A stretch of DNA of 64,000 nucleotides from Paenibacillus sp. SYP-B3998 (GCF_010820665.1 NZ_JAAIKC010000001.1:1488001-1552000); one strand, 5' to 3'. Counted from the stretch's first letter, positions 17,113 through 26,118 are shown. Notes: generated by a model from the sequence alone, not told the origin. Translations and numbers: made by a program.

Positions 17113-18243
17113 TTATAGCAAAGTTTTCATCGATTCAGCTGTAAAAGGGAGCAGTTCACTTGTGCGTCCTTCGCGAACTTTAGCTGCCCATGTGGGATCG
17201 TTCAACAGCGCACGGCCTATGGCTACCAAATCAAATTCACCTTGACCCAGTCGTTTGATTAATCCATCGAGATTGATCGCATTCGCGCCGGCGCCTTCTT
17301 TGAAGAGCTTCGTAAATTCTTCATCGAGACCTACGGATCCGACAGTGATGGTAGGTTTACCCGTTAGTTTTTTCGTCCAACCCGCAAGATTTAGATCGGA
17401 ACCTTCGAACTCAGGCTCCCAGAAGCGACGCGTTGAGCAGTGAAAGATGTCAACGCCAGCTTCCACAAGAGGCGCTAAGAACTGAGCTAACTGCTCGGAG
17501 GTATTAGCTAATTTCGCTGTGTATTCCGTGCTTTTCCATTGCGAGAAACGAAAAACGATAGGGAAATCGGGTCCGACAGCACGTCGGCAGGCTGCAACGA
17601 TTTCCGCGGCGAAACGAGTACGAGCGACGAGGCTTCCTCCGTAGCGGTCTGTTCGTTGATTGGTTTTCTCCCAGAAAAATTGGTCAATCAAGTAGCCATG
17701 AGCGCCATGAAGCTCTATGCCATCAAAGCCAATACGTTTGGCGTCGGCAGCAGCTTGGGCGTATGCTTCTATAAGGAGAACGATTTCCTGTTCCGTTAAT
17801 GGCTCGGAAACTTTATTGCCAGATAAATCTAGTCCTGATGGGCCTACGGGCAAGGCTTCAGGATTCGGGAGGCTGCCAATAGCTCGGCTCGTGCCTACGT
17901 GCCATAACTGCGGAATGATTTTACCGCCAGCCTCATGGACGCCAGAAACGACGTTAGCCCATCCGTTCAAGGCTTCTTCACCATGGAAGTTGGGCCAGTG
18001 CGGACTAGCTCCCGCTGCTGGATGATTGATCAGCGTTCCCTCCGTAACGATGAGACCAACCCCATTCTCTGCTCTGCGGCGGTAGTAATCCGCAACGTCC
18101 TGTCCGGGTACACCGTTTGGAGAGAAGCCCCGAGTCATCGGTGCCATGACAATGCGGTTGCTCAGCTTCAGATTGCCAGCTTCAAAAGGTTCGAACAAGG
18201 ATTGTGTCGCTAAAACGTGTGTAGAACTTTCATGTGTTGACAT
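17113..18243 (-). CDS. NADH:flavin oxidoreductase, old yellow enzyme family
   Basis: This 376-residue soluble FMN protein belongs to the OYE family. LFEPFEAGNLKLSNRIVMAPMTRGF at the start is the usual first strand (Pro/Met/Thr near the flavin). VTEGTLI is next, then the substrate and FMN motif ELHGAHGYLIDQFF near residues 180-194 with the His-x2-His-type pair, and RTDRYGGS. A C-terminal GRALLNDPTWAAKVREGR contacts the FMN phosphate. Length and motifs are complete. Such enzymes reduce activated C=C bonds or nitro groups using NAD(P)H. The physiological substrate is not evident. It is monocistronic, with AGGAGG at the start on the minus strand. Confidence 0.9.
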   Translation of the reverse strand: MSTHESSTHVLATQSLFEPFEAGNLKLSNRIVMAPMTRGFSPNGVPGQDVADYYRRRAENGVGLIVTEGTLINHPAAGASPHWPNFHGEEALNGWANVVSGVHEAGGKIIPQLWHVGTSRAIGSLPNPEALPVGPSGLDLSGNKVSEPLTEQEIVLLIEAYAQAAADAKRIGFDGIELHGAHGYLIDQFFWEKTNQRTDRYGGSLVARTRFAAEIVAACRRAVGPDFPIVFRFSQWKSTEYTAKLANTSEQLAQFLAPLVEAGVDIFHCSTRRFWEPEFEGSDLNLAGWTKKLTGKPTITVGSVGLDEEFTKLFKEGAGANAINLDGLIKRLGQGEFDLVAIGRALLNDPTWAAKVREGRTSELLPFTAESMKTLL

Positions 18244-18449
18244 GTGAATACCTCCTAAATAAGTATGCGTGATATCTTACTTTCAAAAAGTCAGTAACGA
18301 AAAAAAAGGATGTTCTTTCATAATCATTCTCTCACAACATGGATGGTAAATACAAGAAATGTATTTTTCATGTTGATTGAATTTTGTGTGCTTATTGTTT
18401 TTCAAATAGAAGAATTTAATTAGACAACAAGGCAGGTGATTCGGCAAAA

Positions 18450-18500
18450 CGCTACCCGCGGGAGCTTCCCGGTGGATAGCAACAGAGAGTTGGCGTAGCG
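18450..18500. repeat. GC-rich imperfect palindrome of unknown nature
   Basis: CGCTAC (18450-18455) and GTAGCG (18495-18500) bracket a GC-rich stretch that contains CCCGCGGG and GGGAGCTTCCC sub-palindromes. It sits in an otherwise AT-rich 430-base region between the OYE gene and the next gene. The composition jump suggests a small inserted element or a decayed dispersed repeat. I saw no second copy in this window. The rest of 18244-18589 shows no gene I can support. Confidence 0.4.
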
Positions 18501-18589
18501 CGTACGCTTGCTTGAGAATAGAAATCAAACAAACTAAGTTGAACTTATGTAGGGATGTAGGACAAAACAAGTTGCCTTCACATAATCTT

Positions 18590-18617
18590 TTGAACTAAGC
18601 TATAAATAGGGTAAAAT
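18590..18617 (+). promoter_or_regulatory. Probable sigma-A promoter
   Basis: TTGAAC (18590-18595), a 16-base spacer and TAAAAT (18612-18617) lie about 60 bases before the TTG start at 18676. Confidence 0.5.
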
Positions 18618-18675
18618 AGGAACTATAGCAAGACATCAGCTTGCCTATCATAGATCAAAGAGAGCCGGTGAAGAT

Positions 18676-19413
18676 TTGACGTATTCGTTTATCATTGAAC
18701 CCAAGACGTTCAACACTTTCGAAACGGAAGATGAACTAGTGGATAAATGTAAGGACTGGAACTTACTATCGGAGAAAGCATCCAAAACAAAAGCATTTTT
18801 CTACAAAGGAAATGGCATGAATCTTCCTTGCAGCATTATCGGCTATGTTGATAAATTCACTGCCGTTATCGCATTCGACAACAAACAAGAGCACTGTATT
18901 CATCCCTCGTATCTGAAAGAGATGCAGGCATCGACATATGGTCAGAAGCTATCGGCAGCAGTGGAAGAGTCCGTAGATCAGCGGGATGCAACACCTGTTG
19001 TTGAGCTTGAGATGGACCCAATAGAATCTCAGCCAATTAATGAAGTTGAGACCAAGGAAACAAGTGCCAAAGAGCCGCCAAAGGGCAAAGCCAAAAAAGA
19101 AAAGGCACAAAAAATTCAGCTTCCTGAAGAAAAAGTTAAAATGACAGCTACGGTGAAGGAATTCACAACGGTGCCGAACAATTTCTCAGATAATGATGAT
19201 GAAGTGGTTATTTATGAAGCCGTTTCTATCCTGGAGCCTGCTATGGAAATCGGGGTAGCCTGGTCCAGTCACAGCGCCACGCTTAAAAAAGTCGAATTGA
19301 ATATCGGCGACACGATTTCGTTTGAATGCAAAATTGTAGCGAAGAAACTTACCAAACATCCTGTACCGTATAAAATTAATAACCCTGCCAAAATACAAAA
19401 AGAAGAATCCTGA
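18676..19413 (+). CDS. Two-part cytoplasmic protein of unknown function
   Basis: This 245-residue protein has no signal or membrane segment. The TTG start follows GAGCCGGTGA. Residues 1-85 form one compact region (TYSFIIEPKTFN..., with KAFFYKGNGMNLPCSIIGY). Residues ~90-155 are a charged linker with many Glu, Pro and Lys (KGKAKKEKAQK). Residues ~158-240 form a second beta-rich part, TATVKEFTTVPNNFSDND..., ending KHPVPYKINNPAK. I do not recognise either part. The C-terminal half could be a small beta-barrel. The stop codon is embedded in the terminator stem, so the last codons double as the hairpin. Confidence 0.65.
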   Translation: MTYSFIIEPKTFNTFETEDELVDKCKDWNLLSEKASKTKAFFYKGNGMNLPCSIIGYVDKFTAVIAFDNKQEHCIHPSYLKEMQASTYGQKLSAAVEESVDQRDATPVVELEMDPIESQPINEVETKETSAKEPPKGKAKKEKAQKIQLPEEKVKMTATVKEFTTVPNNFSDNDDEVVIYEAVSILEPAMEIGVAWSSHSATLKKVELNIGDTISFECKIVAKKLTKHPVPYKINNPAKIQKEES

Positions 19414-19429
19414 TAGGATTCTTCTTTTT
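19397..19429 (+). terminator. Rho-independent terminator overlapping the stop codon
   Basis: AAAAAGAAGAATCCT pairs with AGGATTCTTCTTTTT around a short loop containing the TGA stop at 19411-19413. Termination therefore folds into the last codons of the preceding gene. Confidence 0.85.
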
Positions 19430-19686
19430 GATGTTCATTGAAAAAATGTATGAATTGCGCATCAGAAGCGCTAATTTAATTGCTAAAGAATATCTCATTG
19501 ATATGTCGAAATGCATTCGTTGGTCAACTTGTTGGTGATCAGGGCATGAAAATTGGAGATGGAATATAATGAGGAGGACGTAACCCAAGCGAAGGCGCGT
19601 AAGCGTCCTTTTTTATTGAACGGGCAGATATGCTTGAATAAAGTGTGTTAAAATATGGAATGTGATACACAAGGAGGAGTATAGAG

Positions 19687-20094
19687 ATGAAAATTGCTAT
19701 TGCAACGAATTCAGACTATGGATATATACGAGAGCGTGACCATCATATTTTAGATACCTTATTACTACAAAAAATTAGTGGAAATGAAATATATATTCTA
19801 CGGGACCATGATGAAAAAAATATCGGATGGATGAGGTACGGATATTTCTGGGATAACACACCTTTCATGAATATGATTTGGGTTGACGAACAATATCGAG
19901 GTAAGGGGATAGGTAAGCAAGTCGTCTTATTTTGGGAAGAAGAAATGAAAAATAAGGGTTATAAGTTGGTAATGACCTCTACTCTGGCTAATGAAGAGGC
20001 ACAGCACTTCTACAGAAAATTAGGATTTCGGGATTCCGGGTGTCTATTACTCGAAAATGAGCCGTTAGAAATAATTTTAACTAAAGCCATTTAG
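19687..20094 (+). CDS. GNAT family N-acetyltransferase
   Basis: This 135-residue protein has a good ribosome site (AAGGAGGAG) 7 bases upstream. The acetyl-CoA pyrophosphate-binding motif QYRGKGIGKQV near residues 75-85 and HFYRKLGFRDSG near 107 are the classic motif A and B elements of GCN5-related acetyltransferases. The acceptor substrate cannot be told from the sequence. It is a single-gene unit. Confidence 0.85.
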   Translation: MKIAIATNSDYGYIRERDHHILDTLLLQKISGNEIYILRDHDEKNIGWMRYGYFWDNTPFMNMIWVDEQYRGKGIGKQVVLFWEEEMKNKGYKLVMTSTLANEEAQHFYRKLGFRDSGCLLLENEPLEIILTKAI

Positions 20095-20217
20095 TCCACT
20101 GGGGCTCTACTCTAACGATAAACGATAGTAAACGATTGATTGGGCGCCATATAGCTGGCAAAGGAAAGCTATGGTAAAATATGCATATTCACATACTAAG
20201 ATGGGCGAAACTGCATA

Positions 20218-21216
20218 ATGAATATTCCGCGTAAAGACGTAGTTAACAAGTCAATCATCGATGACGTAGCGATGATCAAAATCAAACAATATATTGAACG
20301 TAAGCACCCTGAGTTCACTTCCTCACAAAAGGCTGCATTATTAGCGAATGCGGTGCATCGGATCATTGATCAACATTTACCGGATTTCGAAGAAAAGACG
20401 AAAAAAACGGTGCGTGGTGAGCTCTTGACCCAGTTAGGCTCGAAGGAACGCTTTACATTAATGACTACTCATATCTTTGAGACGTGCAAGAAATTAAACT
20501 TAGAGGAATCTGACAAGAACCAGCTCACCTTATGGACGAACCAGCACCAGCCTGCGAACATGGAAGAGGGTTCAGCGGTTAGTCAGCACGAGGAATCTTC
20601 CCAAGAGAGGCTTTGGGGACTGCGATTCAGTTGGCGTTTAGCCTGTGTCGGCAGCTTAATTCTTGCATTGGTGCTAATCATATCCCCCCAAGGAGAGGGG
20701 GGGATTTTTCATCAAAAGCAAATTGGCACAGAGGAAGCCATCCCTGCCGAACCAACTATTCAATTACCTGCTTCTGTACTTCCAAGCGAATATACCTATC
20801 GTGACTTGCAAACGGACAAGCTGAAAGCATGGCTGCAAGCCAAACAATCCTTACTGGCAGAGGAGCCTTATTTCACCGCGATACTTACCGCAGCGGAGGA
20901 AAGCAACATTCATCCTCTTCTGCTTTTTGCAATTACAGGGCAGGAGCAAGCGTATGTACCCAAGGATCGAAAACAAGCAAAGCAAATTGCGAATAATCCG
21001 TTTAATATTTACAACAGTTGGAAGACATATAACACGAATATTACGGATTCAGCCCGAATTGCTTCGAAAACCATTTTAACCATAAGTCGTAATCGACCTG
21101 TAGAAGCCCATCCGATTGCATGGCTGAACACGAAGTATGCAGAGGACCCTAACTGGTGGATTGGAGTTACATCAATTTTTGAGAAAATGCGCAAAGAGAT
21201 CGAAGGAAATCCATAA
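20218..21216 (+). CDS. Membrane-anchored glucosaminidase/lysozyme-like protein
   Basis: The protein has 332 residues: a cytoplasmic N-terminal part (~135 residues, highly charged, helical), one membrane helix near 142-160 (LACVGSLILALVLIISP), and an outer domain (about 195-330). The outer domain reads EEPYFTAILTAAEESNIHPLLLFAITGQEQAYVP...NNPFNIYNSWKTYNTNITDSARIASKTI, the fold and spacing of glucosaminidase/lysozyme-like domains, with a candidate catalytic Glu in AAEESNIHP or GQEQ. It probably acts on peptidoglycan from the membrane. The long cytoplasmic part is unusual for a plain cell-wall hydrolase and suggests regulation from inside. The ATG lies only 1-2 codons past an AAACTGCATA stretch, and no strong SD is visible. 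Confidence 0.68.
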   Translation: MNIPRKDVVNKSIIDDVAMIKIKQYIERKHPEFTSSQKAALLANAVHRIIDQHLPDFEEKTKKTVRGELLTQLGSKERFTLMTTHIFETCKKLNLEESDKNQLTLWTNQHQPANMEEGSAVSQHEESSQERLWGLRFSWRLACVGSLILALVLIISPQGEGGIFHQKQIGTEEAIPAEPTIQLPASVLPSEYTYRDLQTDKLKAWLQAKQSLLAEEPYFTAILTAAEESNIHPLLLFAITGQEQAYVPKDRKQAKQIANNPFNIYNSWKTYNTNITDSARIASKTILTISRNRPVEAHPIAWLNTKYAEDPNWWIGVTSIFEKMRKEIEGNP

Positions 21217-21227
21217 AATAATCATGC

Positions 21228-21264
21228 ATGCATAGGATCATAAATGGATCGTATGCATTTTTTT
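21228..21264. terminator. Bidirectional terminator between convergent genes
   Basis: ATGCATAGGATC (21228-21239) and GGATCGTATGCAT (21246-21258) pair with one mismatch, followed by a T run. The arm covers the stop codon of the minus-strand AraC gene (21238-21240). Confidence 0.7.
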
Positions 21265-22089
21265 AAACTCATTTGGCGTAATCCCCTCATGTTTTTTAAA
21301 TAATTTGATGAAGTAGCTTGGACTCTCAAAGCCGACTTTTGTAGAAATGGTTTTAATCTCTAATTCAGGATAAAGTTGAAGCAGTTCTTTAGCTTTTCGA
21401 ATTCGGAAAAGATTAATGTACTCGAAAGGCCTTGTTCCTAACGTTTGTTGAAATAAAACACATGTATAGGGAGGCGTCACAGCTAATTGGTTCGCCAGAT
21501 CCAGTAGGGAGATGGGTTGATCAAAGTGCGTTTCGATGTAATCCATAACAGGCTTCAAATGCTCGTATTGCTCCTGATTAGAGCGGTTATCCGATAGGGA
21601 TGTGTAGCGAAATATATCCAGAATCAACCCGTAAAGCAGATGCGAGCCTTCATAACTTGATATATTTCTTCGAATGCCGAAAATGCTATTAATTTCATTT
21701 ATTCTTGTTAGCAATAACTCCGGTTTCGTTGTATATAGCACCATTGATTTCTGTAAATGCAGAGAATGAAGGAGGGATTCGGCGAACTTTCCGTTAAATG
21801 CGATCCACCTTACTGTCCATGGTTCTGAAACAGGAAAATAACGATGAGCAACTCCAGGGTATAACAGCATGCCTTGTCCTTTGGCTATGGGGATTGATTT
21901 GCCGTCAATTTCTAATAGGCCTTGTCCATCAAAGCATTGAATCCATTGGTAAGCCTTGTAGCCTTCTTTTCGCACGACTTGAGGCTGATTGATCCAGTAT
22001 CCGGTAGAGACGATATAGAGAGGTAAGTTGAAATCGATATCCGTTAATACGTTCCAGAAAAAATGGTTCAAGCTCATCACATCCATCAA
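21238..22089 (-). CDS. AraC-family transcriptional regulator (glycan locus)
   Basis: This 283-residue protein has an N-terminal cupin-like sensor (about 20-150; GQGLLEIDGKSIPIAKGQGMLLYPGVAHRYFP), then two helix-turn-helix units in the last ~100 residues (ISLLDLANQLAVTPPYTCVLFQQTLGTRPFEY and IKTISTKVGFESPSYFIKLFKKHEGITPNEFKK). The cupin part usually binds a sugar. It is divergent from the GH2 gene across a 119-base AT-rich gap, so it likely controls that operon and itself. The effector is unknown. Confidence 0.88.
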   Translation of the reverse strand: MMDVMSLNHFFWNVLTDIDFNLPLYIVSTGYWINQPQVVRKEGYKAYQWIQCFDGQGLLEIDGKSIPIAKGQGMLLYPGVAHRYFPVSEPWTVRWIAFNGKFAESLLHSLHLQKSMVLYTTKPELLLTRINEINSIFGIRRNISSYEGSHLLYGLILDIFRYTSLSDNRSNQEQYEHLKPVMDYIETHFDQPISLLDLANQLAVTPPYTCVLFQQTLGTRPFEYINLFRIRKAKELLQLYPELEIKTISTKVGFESPSYFIKLFKKHEGITPNEFKKMHTIHL

Positions 22090-22208
22090 AATATTAATTT
22101 TATTATATTATCATAAATATCCTTTTATTGTTAGCAATATTGGTTGGTTATATAATTATAAATATAGTTATATGAATCATCATTCGCTTTCAGGAAAGAG
22201 GCTTCTGG
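22090..22208. promoter_or_regulatory. Divergent AT-rich regulatory gap, araC-type gene / GH2 operon
   Basis: A 119-base region separates the starts of the AraC gene (minus) and the GH2 gene (plus). It is strongly AT-rich, with possible -10 elements (TATAGT near 22165) but no convincing -35. It must carry both promoters and the likely AraC operator. No perfect repeat was found by eye. Confidence 0.5.
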
Positions 22209-24581
22209 ATGGATCATCAAAAAAAGAGAGTCAAGGAAAACTTCGATGCTGATTGGTTTTTTCACAAAGGTGACCTTCCGGTGAAGTACGCGGTGAAAGC
22301 AGGGATGACCGGAGGTATTACGGACAACGGGAAGCGAGAAGATGGAGAATGGATTGAGATCGCTTACACAGACAAGGAGACTGGAGAAATACCGATTCCA
22401 AAAGATTGGAATCGTGTTCAGATTCCACACGATTGGGTTGTTGAAGGGAATGTGGTTAACGATCCCGATTTGGGAAGTCGTCCAGGCAGCCATGGCTACC
22501 TGCCCACGGGCATTGGCTTCTATCGCAAAATGTTTGCCATACAAACGGAGGACTTAGGCAAAAAGCTAAGTATCCATTTCGATGGCGTTATGGGCGTAAG
22601 CACCGTTTGGCTAAACGGGCACCTGCTCGGCACTCATAATAGCGGCTATATAGGCGTACATTACGATATTTCGGATATAATTCGTTATGGCGAAGAAGGT
22701 AATAACGTCATCGTTGTAAAGGTAGACGCAAATAGGTATGAGGGCTGGTGGTATGAAGGCGGCGGCATTTACAGACACACGTGGCTGCAGAAAACAGATC
22801 GGCTGCATGTGGGCCATTGGGGAACATACGTTACGACTCCTCACGTTACGGACGAATCAGCAGAAGTTATGATACGAACGATCGTCCATAATGAATATGA
22901 GGGAGATCGGTTGTGCGAGCTTAAATCTACCCTTGTCGATAATGAGGGTAAATTCGTCGCCTCCGTCACCGATTCACTAACCGCGGGATGGTTTATTCAA
23001 AAAGAAGTGGAGCAATTCGTTTCTATCCCCGTCCCACAGTTGTGGTCGCCAGATCGTCCTTATCTTTATAAATTGGTGACGGAAATCGCAGCGGAAGGCG
23101 TCATCATGGATACCTATGAAACGACCTTCGGCGTTCGGACTCTCGCGTTTACAAGAAATGGTTTTGCTTTAAACGGCAAACCAACTCTTCTTAAAGGAAC
23201 ATGCAACCATCAAGATTTCGCCGGTGTCGGTGTTGCTCTTCCAGACCGGATTATCGCGTATAAGCTTCAGCTGTTGAAAGAAATGGGCTGCAACGCTTAT
23301 CGAAGCGCGCATCATCCTCCGACACCAGAGCTGCTTGATATTTGCGATCGACTGGGCATGATGGTTATCGATGAGAATCGTAAGTTGGACGGCTCTCCCG
23401 AAGGTATTGCTGATCTCAAAAGTTTGATTTACAGAGATCGTAATCATCCCTCGATTATTTTATGGTGTATGGAGAACGAAGAAATCTTGGAAGGAAAAGT
23501 GACGGGTGCTCGGATTCTTCGTACATTAGCAACCACTACGCGCAAATTGGACGCGACACGTCCTACACTCGCAGCGATGAACCATGGTTGGAATGGCGAA
23601 GGTTACAGTGATCAAGTGGACATTGTTGGCTACAACTATGGACAAAGAAAGCTTCAGGATGTAACCGATCATCAAGCATATCTTTCACGAATTATGTTAG
23701 GGAGCGAAAGTGCGAGCAGTACAACGACTCGGGGTATTTATGTGTTAGATAAGGAGAAAGGATATTGTCCGGCATATGAAGGTGTCTTTATGCCTTCATG
23801 GTCTTGCACAGTGGAAAAGGCTTGGAATGATCTGCTTGCGCATCCCTTTTTAACAGGAGTCTTCCTATGGACGGGTTTTGATTATAGGGGAGAGCCATCA
23901 CCGTACAGATGGCCATGTGTGAATTCTCACTTTGGCATTATGGATACATGCGGATTCCCGAAAGATGTGTATTTTTATCTTAAATCCGTGTGGACGGAAG
24001 AACCCATGGTTCATTTCCTGCCTCATTGGAATTGGCATGGACAAGAAAATGAGTTGATTGACGTTTGGATTTATTCTAACGGAGATAGCGTAGAGCTTTC
24101 TTTGAACGGCCGGAGTCTTGGAACGATGCCTATGATCGAAGCTGGACATCTGGAATGGAAAGTTCCCTATGAGCCTGGCGTGATCATTGCAAGAGCTTAT
24201 AAAGAAGGTGTCGCAGTCGCAGTCAAACAAGTTGAAACGACTGGCACGCCTTACACCATTCAGTTGCAGCCAGATCGAACGGTTCTTCACGCGGATTCGA
24301 CAGACGTCGCCTTCATAACGGTTACCATTCGCGATGAACAGGGGCATGTTGTTCCGATTTCAGATAACGAAGTCTCATTTGTTGTTGAAGGGGAAGCAAC
24401 CATTTTAGGCGTGGGGAATGGCAATCCTAGCAGCCATGAGCCTGATAAAGCCAATCGCCGCAGAGCCTTTAACGGATATTGTCTGCTAATGATTCAAACC
24501 CATTCGCAGGCTGGAGAAATCGTGGTCAGAGGGATCTCAGTTGGTCTTCTCTCTGCTGAGCTTAGGCTGCGATCTTGTTGA
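22209..24581 (+). CDS. Glycoside hydrolase family 2 (beta-galactosidase type), cytoplasmic
   Basis: The 790-residue protein has no signal peptide. Domains in order: a sugar-binding jelly-roll (about 10-180, with WNRVQIPHDWV and WYEGGGIYRHTWL), an Ig-like domain, a TIM barrel (about 310-610) and C-terminal beta domains including ATILGVGNG. Catalytic signs: WCMENEE near 421 (Asn-Glu acid/base) and SESAS near 498 (nucleophile Glu). GH2 includes beta-galactosidases, beta-glucuronidases and others; the specificity is not readable, but HAD-type DIVGYNYGQ and the architecture favour beta-galactosidase. It heads the first enzyme operon of the locus and should act on imported oligosaccharides. Confidence 0.9.
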   Translation: MDHQKKRVKENFDADWFFHKGDLPVKYAVKAGMTGGITDNGKREDGEWIEIAYTDKETGEIPIPKDWNRVQIPHDWVVEGNVVNDPDLGSRPGSHGYLPTGIGFYRKMFAIQTEDLGKKLSIHFDGVMGVSTVWLNGHLLGTHNSGYIGVHYDISDIIRYGEEGNNVIVVKVDANRYEGWWYEGGGIYRHTWLQKTDRLHVGHWGTYVTTPHVTDESAEVMIRTIVHNEYEGDRLCELKSTLVDNEGKFVASVTDSLTAGWFIQKEVEQFVSIPVPQLWSPDRPYLYKLVTEIAAEGVIMDTYETTFGVRTLAFTRNGFALNGKPTLLKGTCNHQDFAGVGVALPDRIIAYKLQLLKEMGCNAYRSAHHPPTPELLDICDRLGMMVIDENRKLDGSPEGIADLKSLIYRDRNHPSIILWCMENEEILEGKVTGARILRTLATTTRKLDATRPTLAAMNHGWNGEGYSDQVDIVGYNYGQRKLQDVTDHQAYLSRIMLGSESASSTTTRGIYVLDKEKGYCPAYEGVFMPSWSCTVEKAWNDLLAHPFLTGVFLWTGFDYRGEPSPYRWPCVNSHFGIMDTCGFPKDVYFYLKSVWTEEPMVHFLPHWNWHGQENELIDVWIYSNGDSVELSLNGRSLGTMPMIEAGHLEWKVPYEPGVIIARAYKEGVAVAVKQVETTGTPYTIQLQPDRTVLHADSTDVAFITVTIRDEQGHVVPISDNEVSFVVEGEATILGVGNGNPSSHEPDKANRRRAFNGYCLLMIQTHSQAGEIVVRGISVGLLSAELRLRSC

Positions 24582-24623
24582 AAATCAAAGGAATTGGATA
24601 GATAAGAAGGGGGGATGATTCCA

Positions 24624-25808
24624 ATGCAACGACAAAAGAAGAGCACTTCTAATCATGCCCTGCCCTGGGATCTTGGAAAGCTCTACGAAGAGGGGCAAGC
24701 GTTTCCTCTTTCACAATTTGATGAGGGAGATATTAAGGCGATTTTTTACGAGGGCTTGATCTATCAAGGGAGGCCTACTCGCGTATTTGCCTATTATGCG
24801 ATACCTGAGTCATCTTCAAGAGAGAAGGTTCCTGGGGTGGTTCTTGTTCATGGCGGAGGGGGAACGGCATTCAAAGAATGGGTTCGGATCTGGGCAGATA
24901 GGGGATACGCAGCCATCGCGATGGATTTAGAAGGTCATCTGCCGACCGAAAAGAATCCTGATGGCATCTGGCCTGGACATGAATGGAGCGGCCCTGCTCG
25001 GCAAGGAGAATTTGCCGACTACGAGCTTCCATTGGAAGATCAATGGATGTATCATGCCGTTGCTGATGTCATGCTAGCTAACTCCTTTTTGCGTTCCTTC
25101 GATAAGGTTGACTCTGATAAAATCGGTGTTCATGGGATCTCTTGGGGAGGTATCGTTACAAGTCTTGTTGCTGGCGTAGACGAACGCTTTTCTTTTGCTA
25201 TTCCTGTTTATGGCTGCGGTTATTTATACGAAGCGAGCAATAAGTATGGTCAGAGTTTTGCATCGATGCCTCCAGCATATTCCGAAAAGATTAAGCATTT
25301 TTGGGATCCTTCATCTTATTTCACTCGGATTTCGATCCCAATGCTCTGGGTTAATTGGAGCCATGACCCGCATTTCCCGCTTCATTTATTTAGCAAATCG
25401 TTTGAAGCCTCTAAAGGCGGTTTGATGTCATCGAATTTGAGCATTCACTTTGGATTAAGGCATTCCCATAGCGCGGGGTGGAAACCACAAGAAATCTATA
25501 CGTTCGCGGATCAAATAACCTGCGGAGGGATGCCGCTCGCGCAAGTGATTAATCAAGAAATCAGCGAGAATAGCGTGAAAGTGGTGTATGAATCGGCTGT
25601 TCCTGTCGTGAAAGCTGAATTGCGTTATGCGGCCAACACAACGAATTGGTTTGAAATGAATTGGATAATCGGCGAAGCACATATTGACACTAGTTCTAAT
25701 GTGATTATTGCTCTGATTACTGAAGAGATGTCAGCTTTTTTCATTCAAATGACAGATGAGCGAGGTTGCATCGTGAGTTCACCTCTCACTGTTTGTCCAG
25801 CCAAGTGA
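24624..25808 (+). CDS. Acetylxylan-esterase-like alpha/beta hydrolase, cytoplasmic
   Basis: The 394-residue call starts at ATG 24624, ten bases after AAGGGGGG. An in-frame ATG at 24615 is too close to the ribosome site. The fold signs are VLVHGGGGTAFKEWVRIWADRGYAAIAMDLEGH and a nucleophile elbow GIHGISWGGI near residue 175, with Asp in VNWSHDPHFPLH and His in HFGLRHSHSAGW. This pattern is that of the acetylxylan esterase/dienelactone hydrolase group. It likely removes acetyl groups from imported, acetylated oligosaccharides. It follows GH2 by 42 bases in the same operon. Confidence 0.82.
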   Translation: MQRQKKSTSNHALPWDLGKLYEEGQAFPLSQFDEGDIKAIFYEGLIYQGRPTRVFAYYAIPESSSREKVPGVVLVHGGGGTAFKEWVRIWADRGYAAIAMDLEGHLPTEKNPDGIWPGHEWSGPARQGEFADYELPLEDQWMYHAVADVMLANSFLRSFDKVDSDKIGVHGISWGGIVTSLVAGVDERFSFAIPVYGCGYLYEASNKYGQSFASMPPAYSEKIKHFWDPSSYFTRISIPMLWVNWSHDPHFPLHLFSKSFEASKGGLMSSNLSIHFGLRHSHSAGWKPQEIYTFADQITCGGMPLAQVINQEISENSVKVVYESAVPVVKAELRYAANTTNWFEMNWIIGEAHIDTSSNVIIALITEEMSAFFIQMTDERGCIVSSPLTVCPAK

Positions 25809-25840
25809 GAGGGCAAACCAATAGCGTAAGAGGTGGCGCA

Positions 25841-26118
25841 ATGAAACATTTGTGGGGCAAGCTATTGATCAGTGCTGTGTTGATTAGCTTAATTTCAGGA
25901 TGTAGCACTCCAACGAGATAACGGATGTTGTATAGAAAGTCAGGAATACGACGACGAAAGGGATGTCTGATTCCGTGGAAGCAGGAGTGTTTATGCCGCT
26001 GGATGATCTGCTTGAACAATATGCGCCCAACATTATGAAAGCGGTGTCAATTGAAGCGTGTCAAGAGACAAGTTACAACGGCAAAATATATTTTATGCAC
26101 ATGGAAAAGGAGGAATAG
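25841..26118 (+). pseudogene. Decayed sugar-binding lipoprotein gene of an ABC importer
   Basis: A 26-codon frame opens with MKHLWGKLLISAVLISLISGC, a full lipoprotein signal with lipobox LISGC, then stops at 25919-25921. In another frame, codons from about 25921 to 26118 read a passage ending VEAGVFMPLDDLLEQYAPN and then SYNGKIYFMH, which is characteristic of large extracellular sugar-binding proteins (compare GVFIPLNKLIDKYG and GTIYGLP in the intact gene at 37373). About 70 residues between the two pieces and the whole C-terminal ~400 residues are missing. An in-frame TAG interrupts the second piece. It is clearly a remnant; the last codons now supply the ribosome site of the next gene. Confidence 0.78.

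Noticed and set aside
18283-18570. A 95-codon minus-strand frame in the gap after the reductase gene
   Set aside because: It runs through the GC-rich palindrome, has no ribosome site and shows an unprotein-like mix of short blocks.
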